Assembly (NCBI RefSeq): GCF_006716235.1
Contig: NZ_VFOR01000002.1
Span: 124,001-188,000, forward strand
DNA: 64,000 nt
Source of the DNA: Propioniferax innocua
GTDB lineage: Bacteria; Actinomycetota; Actinomycetes; Propionibacteriales; Propionibacteriaceae
Direction of reading: 5' to 3'
Made by a program: the position numbers and the translations under genes. Shown here piece after piece: positions 51,817 through 61,621 of this stretch. The notes under the pieces were generated by a model that was given only the letters and a program-made list of their open reading frames with translations, was not told the origin of the DNA and did no database searches. Position 1 is the first letter of the stretch, and each line of letters starts with the position of its first letter.

Positions 51817-52185
51817 TGGAGATGGCGGGAATCGAACCCGCGTCCTCGAAGGATGTCCCAGGGCTTCTCCGGGCGCAGCTGACAATTGACGTTCTACTCG
51901 GCTCCTGCACTCCTGCCAGCGAGTTGCAGACGAGCCCAGCCGTGTGAAAGTCCCCCACTCACCCCACGGCGTGGTGAGCGGAGCAAGCCTCCATTGGTCG
52001 AGGCCAGACACCGAGCCGAAGGCTAGCCCGGGCTGACCCTTCGATCACTGATCAGGCAGCGAGAGCGAAGTCAGTGCGCTTAGAATCGGCACTTATTGGT
52101 TTCCAGAGAGCGTTAACGAGATAACTCTGGATCCTCGGCCCGCTTCCCCTGGGATCACCGCCCCAAGTCGAAACCGATCATCCCC
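51817..52185 (-). ncRNA. ssrA: transfer-messenger RNA (tmRNA)
   Basis: 369 nt. The 5' end GGGGATGATCGGTTTCGAC and the 3' end GGTTCGATTCCCGCCATCTCC pair to form the tRNA-like acceptor (GGGGAUG with CAUCUCC). The tag-reading frame (52052-52090) codes ADSKRTDFALAA followed by TGA, a typical actinobacterial degradation tag. It rescues ribosomes stalled on broken mRNA together with SmpB, encoded at 54494-54991. The CCA end is not encoded. A TAAGCT -10-like element lies about 50 bases upstream. Confidence 0.95.
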
Positions 52186-52279
52186 CTGTTGAGTTGTTCC
52201 ACCCACCCGGACCACCGGATACGTGGATCGATCCAGCTTAGCGCGTCGCACCGGGGCCGGACCAATGACGGTCAAACAA

Positions 52280-52744
52280 CTAGTGCCTCGAACGTGCACG
52301 CCCGATGCGGTCGATGAGCGCGTCGACTGGCGATTCCCAATCCTCACCGCGGCCGGCCTGCACCGCCCCTGCCACCGAGAGCAACACCCACAGTCCGAAA
52401 CCGGCGACGAACGCCTTCTCGGCCAGGAAGCTCCCATCCAGCAACAATGCCGCCACCAGCGTCAGGGTTCCCATCACCAGGGTGAGGCGAAAGGCCTTCG
52501 CAGCCTCGCGCCGCACCATCGAGCCGGGACGTGCAGTGAGCCAGAACAGCGCCGGGCCGAACACGCTCAGCGGCAGGGCCGACATGTAGGCACCGGCAGC
52601 AGCGATCCGCGTCCCCGAGCGGTCGTCGGTGTGCACCGGCAACGGCGTCGCCGCGGAGACTGGCATCGGCTGCCGTGGAGCCGCGTCGTGGTCGAGCGGC
52701 CGGTGCTCGGTGAACTGGTAATCGACGTACTGGGGAAAGGTCAT
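52280..52744 (-). CDS. DUF4870-type membrane protein
   Basis: 154 residues. After a Pro-rich lead there are three hydrophobic helices (~50-68, ~82-103, ~108-127) with LPLSVFGPALFWLTARPGSMVRREAAKAFRLTLVMGTLTLV, the layout of DUF4870 proteins, and a cytoplasmic end. Function unknown. Lies between ssrA and the DUF2207 gene; 34 bases separate it from the latter on the same strand. Confidence 0.78.
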   Translation of the reverse strand: MTFPQYVDYQFTEHRPLDHDAAPRQPMPVSAATPLPVHTDDRSGTRIAAAGAYMSALPLSVFGPALFWLTARPGSMVRREAAKAFRLTLVMGTLTLVAALLLDGSFLAEKAFVAGFGLWVLLSVAGAVQAGRGEDWESPVDALIDRIGRARSRH

Positions 52745-52778
52745 ACGTCAAGTGTGCGCCGCAACGGCCACCTGCACA

Positions 52779-54497
52779 TCAGGTTCGTCCCTGAGCCTGC
52801 CCCTGCAAAACCGCGCCCTGCGGACCCGTCGCGGCCAACTCCAACGCCCGCACCACCCCGATGACGGCGAACGGGGAGAACGTCGCGCCCCTCCACCACG
52901 GGGGCATCTCGTCGGACACACGCCCCAGCGTGATGGCCTCCTGCATGATGGACGCCCATCGCTCGGTGTCATCGACACTCACCGACCATGGCAGGCTCTC
53001 GGTCAACATCGAGGTTCCCGGCTCCACCTGATCGGCCTCCAGCGCAGCCAGTGCCTCCCGATGCAGCCGCACGCGTTCGCTCACCTTCGCGCCCTGCTCG
53101 GTCGGCAACGCCCATCGACGCCAACTCACCATCCACACCACACCGATCGCGACGGGCAGGAGCGCCAACACCCCGACCACCGCCCAGCCGACCTGCACCG
53201 AGGCCACCCCCGACAGTGCGAACCCCGAGAGTGCGAGCACCGTGCCCACAGCGAGCAACAGTCCGAACAGCGTCGGCGCCGTCAACAGCGCCCGTCGCCG
53301 AGGGAACCATTTCGCCTCGGTCACCGTGCAGCACACCGCCCTGCGTAGTGCGGCGTGCACATCGGGGATGGGGCGTCGAGGCCCCAGCGTGATCGTCGCC
53401 CCTGACTTGGGATGCCCGAACAACCGGGCCAGGAGGGCCGACTCGTAGCCGCGACGCACCCGGCCGGGGTCGCGCACCGCGATGGTGGCCTCTCCCGCCA
53501 CGGCTGGCCCGATGTCCACCACACCCCGCACAGCGAGATCCATCAAGGTGGCCGCGGTGTGGCGTGCTCCCCACACTCCGTCCACCAACAGCGACGCCTC
53601 CGCCGGCGAGATGTCCGGAGGCTCCAGCAGCACCCTGTCGTCGGGAACATGCCGACGCGGCCGCGCGACCCGAGCGATGCCCTGACTGCGTCGGAGCTCA
53701 CGCCACACCAGAGCCGAGGTGATGAGCGTCGATGCCACCATGGCCAAGCCCCCGATGAGTAGGGAGCGCCGCACCGGCTCGGCGCGGGCCACGAGCTCCG
53801 GTCCCGGCTCGACCGCACCGGGGATGAGGAGTGCCGCCACACGGAAAGTGTCGTCGGGGCCGAGACTCGACGTCTGGTAATGCCCCCGACCGTCAGACGA
53901 CACGGTGGCTCCCGGGCATGGCGCCTCGTCCTCCTCATCGAGGGAGCACCGGGCTCCCTGAACGCCTCCCGGAGCGCTGACGCTGACCTCCACCTTCTCG
54001 ACCGGAGCGCCCGGGCCTGCAGCAGAGACATCCCAGACGAATTCGTCGAAGCCGGGTTGGGACTGCGTCGCACTGCGGATCGTGTACCGGATCAGATAGG
54101 TCTCGGTACGGTCGGCCGGGCGGGACGGATCCCCGATCCGCAGGCGTGTTCGACCCGTTCCGTGTTCCTGCACGGTTCTTTGGGAGACATCGGTGGCCGC
54201 TCCGGTGGGGCTGGAGACGACCACATCGGACACGGCGTAAACGACGTCACGGCTCGAGTCCCAAGGTTCTCGGGCCGGGATGTCGAGCTCGATACCTGGG
54301 CGGCCCCGAGCGCCGAACTCGTACTCGATGCGCTGGGTGACATCCACATCACCATTGGGTCGGACCACGTAATCGGCTTCCATGGAGTGCACGACATCAC
54401 GCCAGCCCGCATGCGCCGGTGCTGCGGTGTCCACGTGGATCGCCAAGCCTCCGATCAGCACCCCCAGAGCGATGCAGGCACGAGCCAGCAGCCTCAT
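52779..54497 (-). CDS. DUF2207 predicted membrane protein
   Basis: 572 residues. Signal peptide (~1-30, ends AHAG), an extracytoplasmic domain of about 215 residues ([24 protein letters not shown] ... [10 protein letters not shown]), TM (~245-265), a cytoplasmic part with repeated DUF2207 features ([33 protein letters not shown]), further TM helices (~400-450) and a cytoplasmic end. No assigned role. The stop of smpB overlaps its start (54494-54497), so translation is coupled to smpB. Confidence 0.85.
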   Translation of the reverse strand: MRLLARACIALGVLIGGLAIHVDTAAPAHAGWRDVVHSMEADYVVRPNGDVDVTQRIEYEFGARGRPGIELDIPAREPWDSSRDVVYAVSDVVVSSPTGAATDVSQRTVQEHGTGRTRLRIGDPSRPADRTETYLIRYTIRSATQSQPGFDEFVWDVSAAGPGAPVEKVEVSVSAPGGVQGARCSLDEEDEAPCPGATVSSDGRGHYQTSSLGPDDTFRVAALLIPGAVEPGPELVARAEPVRRSLLIGGLAMVASTLITSALVWRELRRSQGIARVARPRRHVPDDRVLLEPPDISPAEASLLVDGVWGARHTAATLMDLAVRGVVDIGPAVAGEATIAVRDPGRVRRGYESALLARLFGHPKSGATITLGPRRPIPDVHAALRRAVCCTVTEAKWFPRRRALLTAPTLFGLLLAVGTVLALSGFALSGVASVQVGWAVVGVLALLPVAIGVVWMVSWRRWALPTEQGAKVSERVRLHREALAALEADQVEPGTSMLTESLPWSVSVDDTERWASIMQEAITLGRVSDEMPPWWRGATFSPFAVIGVVRALELAATGPQGAVLQGQAQGRT

Positions 54498-54991
54498 CGA
54501 GCCCTCCGGTTGCGGGCGGCCAGTGCCCGCTGAGCCTCACGATCTGCATCTCGTTCACGGATGGTCTGACGTTTGTCGTACTCACGTTTGCCCTCGGCCA
54601 CGGCCAGCTCCACCTTGGCGTACCCATCCTTGAAGTACAGCGACAAAGGGACGAGCGTCCGACCCGTGGGCTCCACACCGCGGGCGATACGTTCGATCTC
54701 ACGCCGATGCAGCAGCAGCTTGCGCGTGCGTCGGGCACTGTGGTTGAAGATGTTGCCGTGGCTGTACTCGGGGATGTTGGCCTGACGCAACCAGACCTCT
54801 CCATCATCGAGGGTGGCGAACGCGTCGACAAGGCTGGCCCAGCCTGCTCGCAAGGACTTCACCTCAGTCCCGGCCAGGACGATCCCCGCCTCGTAGGTGT
54901 CGATGATCTTGTAATCGTGCCGTGCCTTTTTGTTGCGCGCCACGACGCCCTCGGTGGACACACCCTTCACCGGGCCTTTGGACTTGGCCAT
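54494..54991 (-). CDS. smpB: SsrA-binding protein SmpB
   Basis: 165 residues. OB-fold body with [111 protein letters not shown], and a basic, disordered C-tail that enters the ribosome mRNA channel. It binds tmRNA (ssrA at 51817-52185) for trans-translation. ATG 54991 gives [29 protein letters not shown], the family start. Confidence 0.97.
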   Translation of the reverse strand: MAKSKGPVKGVSTEGVVARNKKARHDYKIIDTYEAGIVLAGTEVKSLRAGWASLVDAFATLDDGEVWLRQANIPEYSHGNIFNHSARRTRKLLLHRREIERIARGVEPTGRTLVPLSLYFKDGYAKVELAVAEGKREYDKRQTIRERDADREAQRALAARNRRAR

Positions 54992-55042
54992 GACACCTCC
55001 TCGATTGATGCGCCCCGCACCGAGCCTGGCTGACAGATGCGA

Positions 55043-55087
55043 ACGAGCGGCCCAGCCACCTTACTCGAAGGTGGCTGGGCCGCTCGT
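55043..55087. terminator. 20-bp perfect hairpin between smpB and the M23 gene
   Basis: ACGAGCGGCCCAGCCACCTT (55043-55062), loop ACTCG, exact complement (55068-55087). It follows the stop of the M23 gene on the minus strand. A strong stem but weak T-tract. Confidence 0.8.
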
Positions 55088-55101
55088 GTGACACATTCGC
55101 G

Positions 55102-55173
55102 GGCGTCAGCCCAGATATCCCCCCGGGCGTCAGCCCAGATATCCCCCCGGGCGTCAGCCCAGATATCCCATGG
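55102..55173. repeat. three tandem 24-bp copies of the M23 gene 3' end
   Basis: Copies begin at 55102, 55126 and 55150 (period 24). The third holds the last codons (GYLG), the stop and the first bases after it; the other two are downstream and carry the same GYLG-stop in the same frame. The array therefore gives backup copies of the C-terminus and stop codon. Confidence 0.9.
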
Positions 55174-57127
55174 GGTCGACTGCTTCGCCGTTGGAATAGA
55201 CCATGAAGTGCAGGTGGCAACCGGTCGAGTATCCGGTGGAACCGACATACCCGAGAGTCTGTCCCTGCGTCACCTGCTGACCGGGGCTCACGATGTATTC
55301 CGTCGCGTGGTTGTAGGACGAGACGATGTTCTCGCCGTTCACGTTGCCGTGGTCCACCATCAGGCGGTTTCCGTAACCGGCGTTGAAGTAGCTCTCGGTC
55401 ACGACACCGTCACTGACAGCCCGGATCGGCGTGCCACAACCTGCACCGAAGTCGGTGCCATCATGCAGTTTGTACACGTTCAGCACCGGGTGCATACGCA
55501 TTCCGTAGGCCGAGGTGACACCTCCCTCCGACGGCATGACGAACCCATTGGCAGCCGGGGTGGCGCCAGTGGCGTCACGAGGATCCTCGGCCTCGATCTT
55601 CGGCTGTGCCTCCGGCACGACCGGAGCTTCCTGTGCCTGCTCCTCGGCGGCCTGGTTGGCCTCCTGCTGGGCCTCGTCGACACGGGCCTGCGCCTCGGCG
55701 GCTTCCTGGGCCGCTTGGTCGGCAGCAGCCTCGGCCTCGGTGGACGGCGAGTCCTCAGGCATCGGCTCTGCCGGCTCGGATCCAGCAGGTTCAGATTCAA
55801 CGGCCTCAGCGGGAGGCTGGGGTTCAGTGGCCTCAGCCTGTTCCTCAGCAGCCTGTTCAGCCGCTTCCCCTGCCTCGGTCGATTCGGCCGCTTCCCCTGC
55901 GGTCGACTCGTCCGTCGGCTCGGTGGACGCCGGAGCCTCGCTCTCACCCGACTCGGCCGCTTCCCCTGCGGTCGACTCGGCCGTGGCTTGTGCCGCCGGC
56001 TGTGAGGGCTGCTCACGTGGAGCCTCCCCGGCTTCAGATTCGGCCTGATTCTCTGCAGCAGCCCCCGCATCCTGCGTGGGTGCGGAGTCCGGCGTGGTAT
56101 CGGTGGGGGCAGCCTGTGTGGTCTCCGACGCAGCCTTCTCCGCAGTCCCGTTCTGCGGCATCGCCGTGGATTCGCTCGGGCTTCCCTCACCCTGAGTGCG
56201 CTGTGCGGCGGCCTGTTCACGGGCCTCACGCTCGGCCACGGCCTGATCGATGGCGGCCTGCTGGGACTCCTGCGCCCGATCGTTGAGGCGTTCCTCGACG
56301 TTCGCGCGTTCCTGCTCGACCTCCGCGAGGTATTCACGGTCAGCTTGGGCCTGCGCCTCGGCTGCTTCCTTGGCGTCCTCGTTGGCTTCCACCAATTCGC
56401 TGACCTGCGCCTGCTGCTGGCTGGCCTGATCCACGAGATTCTGCTTGGCCTGAACGTTTGCGGACGCCTCAGCCTTGCGCTCTGCGAGGATCCGCTCGGC
56501 TTCGGCGAGGGAGTCGCGCCGCGCCTCAAGATCCTTCTGGGCCTTCTCGTAGGCCTTCAGATCGGCATTGGTCCCGTCGTGCATCGTCTGCGTCCACTGC
56601 GACTGGTTCGCGAGCTCGTGGGTGTCACTGGAGCCGACGACGACGCCGACACCGGCCAGGTCATTGCGCTGCTGGTAGCCGGAGCGCACGACCTCACCGA
56701 CCTTCTTGCGCTGTTCCTCGACCTTTCGCTCCCCTTCGGCCACCTTGTCCTTGGCCGTCTGGAGATCGGCTCGAGCGGTGCTCAACTTCTCGGCGAGTTC
56801 CTCGTCGGCCTGCTTCGCAGCGGCGAGCTCGTTTTGTGTGTTCTTCAGGTTGGTGCGGGCGGTTGCCAATCGGTTCCGCGCACTCTCCAGGTTGTCGGCG
56901 GCACGCTGCGCGGCGCCCTCGGACGAGGCGACACGGTTGTTGCCCGCCTCCACCTGTTGACTCACCTGCGTCTGTTGATCGTCCAGACCGTCAGCAAACG
57001 CCGGAGCAGCCCCCAAGCACACAGCAAAGGAAACAGCCAGCGACACCGTGGAACGCGTCAGCGTTCTTCGCACGGCGGCGAAACGGCCCGGGACACTCGG
57101 ATGAGTGTGAGGAAGACCCCGTTGCAC
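55154..57127 (-). CDS. exported M23 peptidase with long coiled coil (EnvC-like)
   Basis: About 657 residues. Signal peptide (LTRSTVSLAVSFAVCLGAAPAFA), a coiled coil of ~230 residues (NLESARNRLATARTNLKNTQNELAAAKQ and so on), a ~250-residue Ala/Glu/Pro-rich linker with TAGEAAES repeats, and a C-terminal M23 domain: HDGTDFGAGCGTPI (zinc ligands His, Asp), GNRLMVDHG, and TGCHLHFMVY (zinc ligand His). It would cut peptidoglycan cross-bridges. The gene is just downstream of ftsX-ftsE, the order expected for a hydrolase switched on by FtsEX. GTG 57127 is chosen; TTG 57139 is an alternative. Its end carries the 24-bp repeats. Confidence 0.9.
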   Translation of the reverse strand: MQRGLPHTHPSVPGRFAAVRRTLTRSTVSLAVSFAVCLGAAPAFADGLDDQQTQVSQQVEAGNNRVASSEGAAQRAADNLESARNRLATARTNLKNTQNELAAAKQADEELAEKLSTARADLQTAKDKVAEGERKVEEQRKKVGEVVRSGYQQRNDLAGVGVVVGSSDTHELANQSQWTQTMHDGTNADLKAYEKAQKDLEARRDSLAEAERILAERKAEASANVQAKQNLVDQASQQQAQVSELVEANEDAKEAAEAQAQADREYLAEVEQERANVEERLNDRAQESQQAAIDQAVAEREAREQAAAQRTQGEGSPSESTAMPQNGTAEKAASETTQAAPTDTTPDSAPTQDAGAAAENQAESEAGEAPREQPSQPAAQATAESTAGEAAESGESEAPASTEPTDESTAGEAAESTEAGEAAEQAAEEQAEATEPQPPAEAVESEPAGSEPAEPMPEDSPSTEAEAAADQAAQEAAEAQARVDEAQQEANQAAEEQAQEAPVVPEAQPKIEAEDPRDATGATPAANGFVMPSEGGVTSAYGMRMHPVLNVYKLHDGTDFGAGCGTPIRAVSDGVVTESYFNAGYGNRLMVDHGNVNGENIVSSYNHATEYIVSPGQQVTQGQTLGYVGSTGYSTGCHLHFMVYSNGEAVDPMGYLG

Positions 57128-57203
57128 AATTGACCCCAATCACATCGGTTGACGTGCTTGCTGCGATCGCACGCCCCGATGCTGACCACGGGGTCAACCC
57201 GGG

Positions 57204-58106
57204 TCAGACCCGGAGATACCTACGAGTCGCCACAAGCGTTGGAATTATGGCCAGAGCGATTGCGACGATTGCAACCCCGCCCATGGCCAATCCCGCGTGT
57301 TGCCAGCCAATCCAAGGTGAAGCCTGAATCAAGACTTGAGCCTTTTGGCGAATCAGGAACTGCATCCCAAGAGCCAGCGTTCCGCACGCCAACGCGGCGC
57401 CGATGAGAGCTGAGATGAGTGCTTCCAGCAGGAATGGAAGCATGATGTAGAAGTTGCTCGCACCGACCAGACGCATGATCCCGATCTCCCGTCGGCGAGC
57501 GAATGCTGCCATGCGAATGGTGTTGGCGATCTGCAGTGACGCGGCCAACAGCAACAGGGCCGACGCGATGACGGTCCCCCACTGCAGGAGGCCGAGCCAT
57601 TCGAAGAGCCGGTCCAGCACCTCACGCAGATCCTGGACGGCCTGCACCCCTGGCATACCGACAACGGCGCTCACCACGCCTTCGTACTGTTCGGGGTCCA
57701 CAAGCTTGATGCGATAGGACTCCTGCATCTGCTCGACGGTGACGGTGCCCTCCATCGAAGTGCCGGCGAAGGCCTTCTGGAACTCCTCGAACGCCTCCTC
57801 CTTGGTCTCGTGATGGACCTCGGCGACCTCGGGGTTCTCCCGGAGGGTCTGCTCGATGGCAGCCTTCTCGTCCTCGGTGACGTCTTCACCGGGAGTGCAG
57901 TTGTCGCCGGTGGAATCGGCATTGCAGAGGAAGACCGAGATCTCGATCTTGTCGTACCAGCCGCCCTTCATGAGCTCGACCTGCTGGTAGGCCAACAGGC
58001 CGGCGCCGAACAGCGACAGGGAGACCCACATGGTGACGATGACCGCGATGGTCATCGAGATATTGCTCTTGATGCCGGACCAGGTCTCGGACAGTGTGTA
58101 ACGCAT
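57204..58106 (-). CDS. ftsX: cell division protein FtsX
   Basis: 300 residues. TM1 (~15-40), an extracytoplasmic domain (~45-165) with NADSTGDNCTPGEDVTEDEK, then three TM helices (~175-200, 220-250, 270-292) including MRLVGASNFYIMLPFLLEALISALIGA, the FtsX permease signature. It transmits ATP hydrolysis by FtsE to cell-wall hydrolases outside. GAGGGAGAGCTG precedes ATG 58106. ftsE lies ten bases upstream of the start and the M23 gene follows. Confidence 0.95.
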   Translation of the reverse strand: MRYTLSETWSGIKSNISMTIAVIVTMWVSLSLFGAGLLAYQQVELMKGGWYDKIEISVFLCNADSTGDNCTPGEDVTEDEKAAIEQTLRENPEVAEVHHETKEEAFEEFQKAFAGTSMEGTVTVEQMQESYRIKLVDPEQYEGVVSAVVGMPGVQAVQDLREVLDRLFEWLGLLQWGTVIASALLLLAASLQIANTIRMAAFARRREIGIMRLVGASNFYIMLPFLLEALISALIGAALACGTLALGMQFLIRQKAQVLIQASPWIGWQHAGLAMGGVAIVAIALAIIPTLVATRRYLRV

Positions 58107-58116
58107 CAGCTCTCCC

Positions 58117-58803
58117 TCACTGGTACCCGTAGACGCCCTTGGTCTGGTCACGCACCAATTCGCCGTCGTCGAGTTCGATGACACGTTTGCGCATCTGGTC
58201 AACGACCGTGGAGTCATGCGTGGCCATGAGCACGGTGGTGCCGGCACGGTTGATCCGATCCAGAAGTTTCATGATCCCCACCGAGGTCGCGGGGTCGAGG
58301 TTGCCGGTGGGCTCATCGGCGATCAGAATCGGAGGCCGATTCACGAAGGCCCGTGCGACGGCGACACGTTGCTGTTCACCCCCGGAGAGTTCTTCGACCA
58401 TTCGATCGCCCTTCGACCCGAGCCCGACCAGCTCGAGCGTCTCGGGAACCTTGCTGCGAATCTCCCGACGCGGGCGACCGATCACCTGCAGCGCGAAGGC
58501 GACATTGTCATAGACGGTTTTTCCCGGCAGAAGCCGGAAATCCTGGAAGATCATGCCGATCTGACGACGCAGACCAGGCACCTTCCAGCTTGGAAGCCTG
58601 TTGAGGTCCCGGCCGGCCACATGGATGCTGCCGCTGCTGGGACGCAGCTCGCGCAGGATCAGCCGCAGGAAGGTCGACTTGCCCGAGCCCGAGGTACCGA
58701 CGAGGAAGACGAACTCCTCGGCCTCGATCTCGACGTCGATATTGCGCAACGCCGCTCGACGCTGCCCTTCATACGTCTTGGTGACATCTTGGAACCGGAT
58801 CAC
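58117..58803 (-). CDS. ftsE: cell division ATP-binding protein FtsE
   Basis: 228 residues. ABC ATPase with Walker [11 protein letters not shown]-loop, signature LSGGEQQR, Walker [10 protein letters not shown] and the H-loop MATHD. Pairs with FtsX at the septum. GTG 58803 gives the family start [11 protein letters not shown]; a longer frame upstream is not similar. prfB lies 60 bases upstream on the same strand. Confidence 0.95.
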   Translation of the reverse strand: MIRFQDVTKTYEGQRRAALRNIDVEIEAEEFVFLVGTSGSGKSTFLRLILRELRPSSGSIHVAGRDLNRLPSWKVPGLRRQIGMIFQDFRLLPGKTVYDNVAFALQVIGRPRREIRSKVPETLELVGLGSKGDRMVEELSGGEQQRVAVARAFVNRPPILIADEPTGNLDPATSVGIMKLLDRINRAGTTVLMATHDSTVVDQMRKRVIELDDGELVRDQTKGVYGYQ

Positions 58804-58863
58804 GTGGCCAGAGTCTAGGGCCGCCGCACCCCCGATCAGGGGATGCACGACCGGCGCGTCAAA

Positions 58864-59973
58864 TCACTCGCTCTCGGAGTTCTTGCGCCAGCGGATACCG
58901 GCCTCGATGAAGTCGTCGATCTCCCCATCGAACACGGCATCGGTGTTACCGGTCTCCTGATCGGTGCGCAGATCCTTGACCATCTGGTACGGGTGCAGCA
59001 CGTAGGAGCGCATCTGGTTGCCCCAGGAGTTGCCACCGTCCCCCTTGAGGGCGTTCAGTTCGGCCTCGCGGTCCTTGCGCGCCTTCTCCAGCAGCTTGGA
59101 CTGCAACACCTTCATGGCCGCCACCTTGTTCTGCAACTGCGACTTCTCGTTCTGACACGAGACGACAATGCCGGTGGGCACATGCGTCAGACGGACGGCG
59201 GAGTCAGTGGTGTTGACCGACTGACCGCCGGGACCAGAGCTGCGGAACACATCGACGCGCACATCAGCTTCGGGGATGTCGACGTGGTCGGCCTCTTCGG
59301 TGACGGGGAGCACCTCGACACCGGCGAACGAGGTCTGACGCCGCCCCTGGTTGTCGAACGGCGAGATGCGCACCAGACGGTGCGTTCCCTGCTCGACCGA
59401 GAGCGTGCCATAGGCGAATGGAGCCTTGATGGCGAAGGTGGCCGATTTGATACCGGCCTCTTCTGCATAGGAGGTGTCATAGACCTCGGTGCCATAGCCG
59501 TGACGCTCGGCCCATCGCATATACATCCGCATCAGCTTCTCGGAGAAGTCGGAGGCGTCGACACCACCGGCTTCGGCACGGATCGTCACCAAGGCGTCAC
59601 GTTCGTCGTACTCGCCCGAGAGCAGGGTGCGAACCTCGAGTGCGTCCACCGCGACGCGCAGAGCCGCGATCTCGCGTTCGGCCTCGGCGCGAGAGTCGGC
59701 GTCGTCCTCCTCCTCCGCGAGCTCGATGAGCACGGACAGATCATCGATACGGGCGCGCAGTTTCTCCACACGCTCCACCTCGGACTGCAGGTGGGACAAC
59801 CGGGATGTCACCTTCTGGGCATTCTCCTGATCGTCCCAGAGATCAGGTGCGGACGCCTGTTTTTCGAGCTCGACGATCTCCGAACGCTTGGATTCGAGGT
59901 CGCTCACGGCCTCGATCGATGCCAGAGCATGCTCCAGCGCGTCCACTTCGGTCGAAAGATCTGCATCAGCCAC
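58864..59973 (-). CDS. prfB: peptide chain release factor 2
   Basis: 369 residues. Has the stop-recognising SPF tripeptide ([11 protein letters not shown]), the GGQ loop ([24 protein letters not shown]) and the helical N-terminal domain. It releases peptides at UGA and UAA codons. The frame is uninterrupted: there is no programmed +1 shift near codon 25, as expected in actinobacteria. ATG 59973. Confidence 0.97.
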   Translation of the reverse strand: MADADLSTEVDALEHALASIEAVSDLESKRSEIVELEKQASAPDLWDDQENAQKVTSRLSHLQSEVERVEKLRARIDDLSVLIELAEEEDDADSRAEAEREIAALRVAVDALEVRTLLSGEYDERDALVTIRAEAGGVDASDFSEKLMRMYMRWAERHGYGTEVYDTSYAEEAGIKSATFAIKAPFAYGTLSVEQGTHRLVRISPFDNQGRRQTSFAGVEVLPVTEEADHVDIPEADVRVDVFRSSGPGGQSVNTTDSAVRLTHVPTGIVVSCQNEKSQLQNKVAAMKVLQSKLLEKARKDREAELNALKGDGGNSWGNQMRSYVLHPYQMVKDLRTDQETGNTDAVFDGEIDDFIEAGIRWRKNSESE

Positions 59974-60041
59974 AACGCCTCAGCGTACCCCACGTCGATG
60001 TGGATGCTCAGAGCACGGGCGAACAGTGGAATGATGTGCTC

Positions 60042-60497
60042 ATGGCAGAACTCAAAGACCAGCTCCGCACCGACATGACCGCTGCGATGAAGGCCAAGGA
60101 CCGACACACCGTCACCGTGCTCCGCTCGGTGATGGCGGCGTTCTCCGCCGAAGAAGTCTCCGGTGACGCTTCACACGAGCTGACCGCCGAGCAGGAACTC
60201 GCGGTTCTTCGCAAGCAGGCGCGGCAGCGTCGCGATTCCGCCGAATCGTACGGTGATGCCGGGCGTCAGGATCTCGCCGACGCCGAGATCGCGGAGGCCG
60301 AGGTTCTCGAGGCCTACCTCCCCCAGCCGCTTTCGAGCGAGGAACTCACTGCGCTCGTCGACGCCGAGATCGCCGCTCTCGGCGAGGAGCCGACCATGAA
60401 GCACATGGGCGCTCTGGTGAAGGCGGTCAATGCCAAGGCCGAAGGCCGCGCCGACGGCAAGGCCGTCGCCGACGCGGTGCGCTCCCGCATCGCCTGA
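60042..60497 (+). CDS. yqeY: GatB/YqeY family protein
   Basis: 151 residues: MAELKDQLRTDMTAAMKAKDRHTVTVLRSVMAAFSAEEV, then the helical YQPLS-type segment LEAYLPQPLSSEELTALVDAEIAALG and MKHMGALVKAVNAKAEGRADGKAVADAVRSRI. This is a stand-alone form of the GatB C-terminal helical domain that binds tRNA; its role in bacteria is not known. ATG 60042. Faces the glycerophosphodiesterase gene, with 17 bases between stops. Confidence 0.92.
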   Translation: MAELKDQLRTDMTAAMKAKDRHTVTVLRSVMAAFSAEEVSGDASHELTAEQELAVLRKQARQRRDSAESYGDAGRQDLADAEIAEAEVLEAYLPQPLSSEELTALVDAEIAALGEEPTMKHMGALVKAVNAKAEGRADGKAVADAVRSRIA

Positions 60498-60514
60498 CCA
60501 GATCTCCCCGGCCC

Positions 60515-61273
60515 TCAGCCCCTCAACGCCGCCCGGGCCGCTCCCGGGGCGTTGGTAATCACCGCATCGACCCCGAGTGCCTCCGCCAGCCGGATGTGTT
60601 CGGGGTCGTCCAGCGTCCAAACGTGGACACGCAGACCTGCGCCATGACATTCTGCGACGATCTCCGGTGTCTGCAGTGACGCCGCTGACGGATGATAGGC
60701 GGCGGCGCCGCAGGAACTCACATAGTCGGCGGGCCGCCACAGATGCGCCCCCGTCAACACGCCCAGACGCAGCTGCGGTGCCTGCGCCCGCACCTCGGCG
60801 AGCGTGTGGTGGTTGAACGACGAGACCCAGACGCGATCAGAGACCCCGGACACGGTGATGATGTCCGCTGCTCGGGCCGCGATCCCCGGGTAGAACGTGG
60901 GCAGGGTCTTGAGCTCGACATTGGCCTGCATATCGGCCGGCAGCCACTCGAGGACCTCCTCGAGCGTGGGGATCGACTCCCTCTCATGCTCATTCCACGG
61001 GCCATGCTCATTCCCCAGGCCATGGGCCACCGAACCGTGGGAGGCGTCGTAGGAGTACCTCCGCAATTGCTCGAGTGTCAGGTCGGCCACCACGCCACGC
61101 CCATTGCTGGTGCGGTCGATGGTTTCATCGTGGATCACCACGAGCTCGCCATCGGCTGTGCGGTGCACGTCGAACTCGATGGCGTCCGCTCCCTGCTCGG
61201 CCGCAAGCCGAAAGGCGCTCATCGTGTTCTCCGGTGCCTCCGCGCTCGCTCCCCTGTGCGCCCAGATCTCCAT
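60515..61273 (-). CDS. ugpQ: glycerophosphodiester phosphodiesterase
   Basis: 252 residues of the GDPD TIM barrel: IWAHRGASAEAPENTMSAF (catalytic His), DAIEFDVHRTADGELVVIHDETIDRTSNG (metal-binding Glu and Asp, second His), VELKT and VHVWTLDDPEHI. It splits glycerophosphodiesters into glycerol 3-phosphate and an alcohol. No signal peptide, so cytoplasmic. ATG 61273 begins just before the barrel; an open frame reaching 61612 reads through the tRNA gene and is not coding. Confidence 0.93.
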   Translation of the reverse strand: MEIWAHRGASAEAPENTMSAFRLAAEQGADAIEFDVHRTADGELVVIHDETIDRTSNGRGVVADLTLEQLRRYSYDASHGSVAHGLGNEHGPWNEHERESIPTLEEVLEWLPADMQANVELKTLPTFYPGIAARAADIITVSGVSDRVWVSSFNHHTLAEVRAQAPQLRLGVLTGAHLWRPADYVSSCGAAAYHPSAASLQTPEIVAECHGAGLRVHVWTLDDPEHIRLAEALGVDAVITNAPGAARAALRG

Positions 61274-61413
61274 GGAATCAGTACACCACCTGTGCGTCAC
61301 CAAGGATGCGTCACCAGGAAACGACCGATCCTGGCCTGTTCTCGGCGGCATCCGACGCCGAGAACGGCCACACGGAGACGTCACGGCTGAACGATGCCAC
61401 GACCACCGATCGG

Positions 61414-61498
61414 TACCGGAGAGGGGATTCGAACCCCTAAGGCCTTTTAGAGCCAGACGGGTTTGAGCCGTCCGCGTATACCGTTCCGCCACTCCGGC
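61414..61498 (-). tRNA. tRNA-Leu (CAA)
   Basis: 85 nt on the minus strand. Acceptor GCCGGAG/CTCCGGT, anticodon stem GACGG/CCGTC with loop CTCAAAC (anticodon CAA, reads UUG), a class II variable arm (TGGCTCTAAAAGGCCTT), and the T-arm GGGGTTCGAATCCCC. The CCA end is not encoded. It lies alone between the phosphodiesterase and pyruvate kinase genes. Confidence 0.96.
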
Positions 61499-61621
61499 GC
61501 GCCCGGGAACACATGTATCCCTCGGGGCACCGCGAAAATATAGCTCATCGACGGCCCCAGCCGCGAACCGGCCCACCGACGAGGGCCTGGCCCGGCTCAT
61601 GATCCGGGCCATGGGGGCTCC

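Noticed and set aside
57128-57203. c-di-AMP (ydaO) riboswitch before the M23 gene
   Set aside because: Such riboswitches often precede actinobacterial wall hydrolases, but the gap here is only about 75 bases and shows none of the conserved elements.
61274-61612. N-terminal extension of the phosphodiesterase gene
   Set aside because: It would translate the tRNA-Leu gene and has no similarity to the family.
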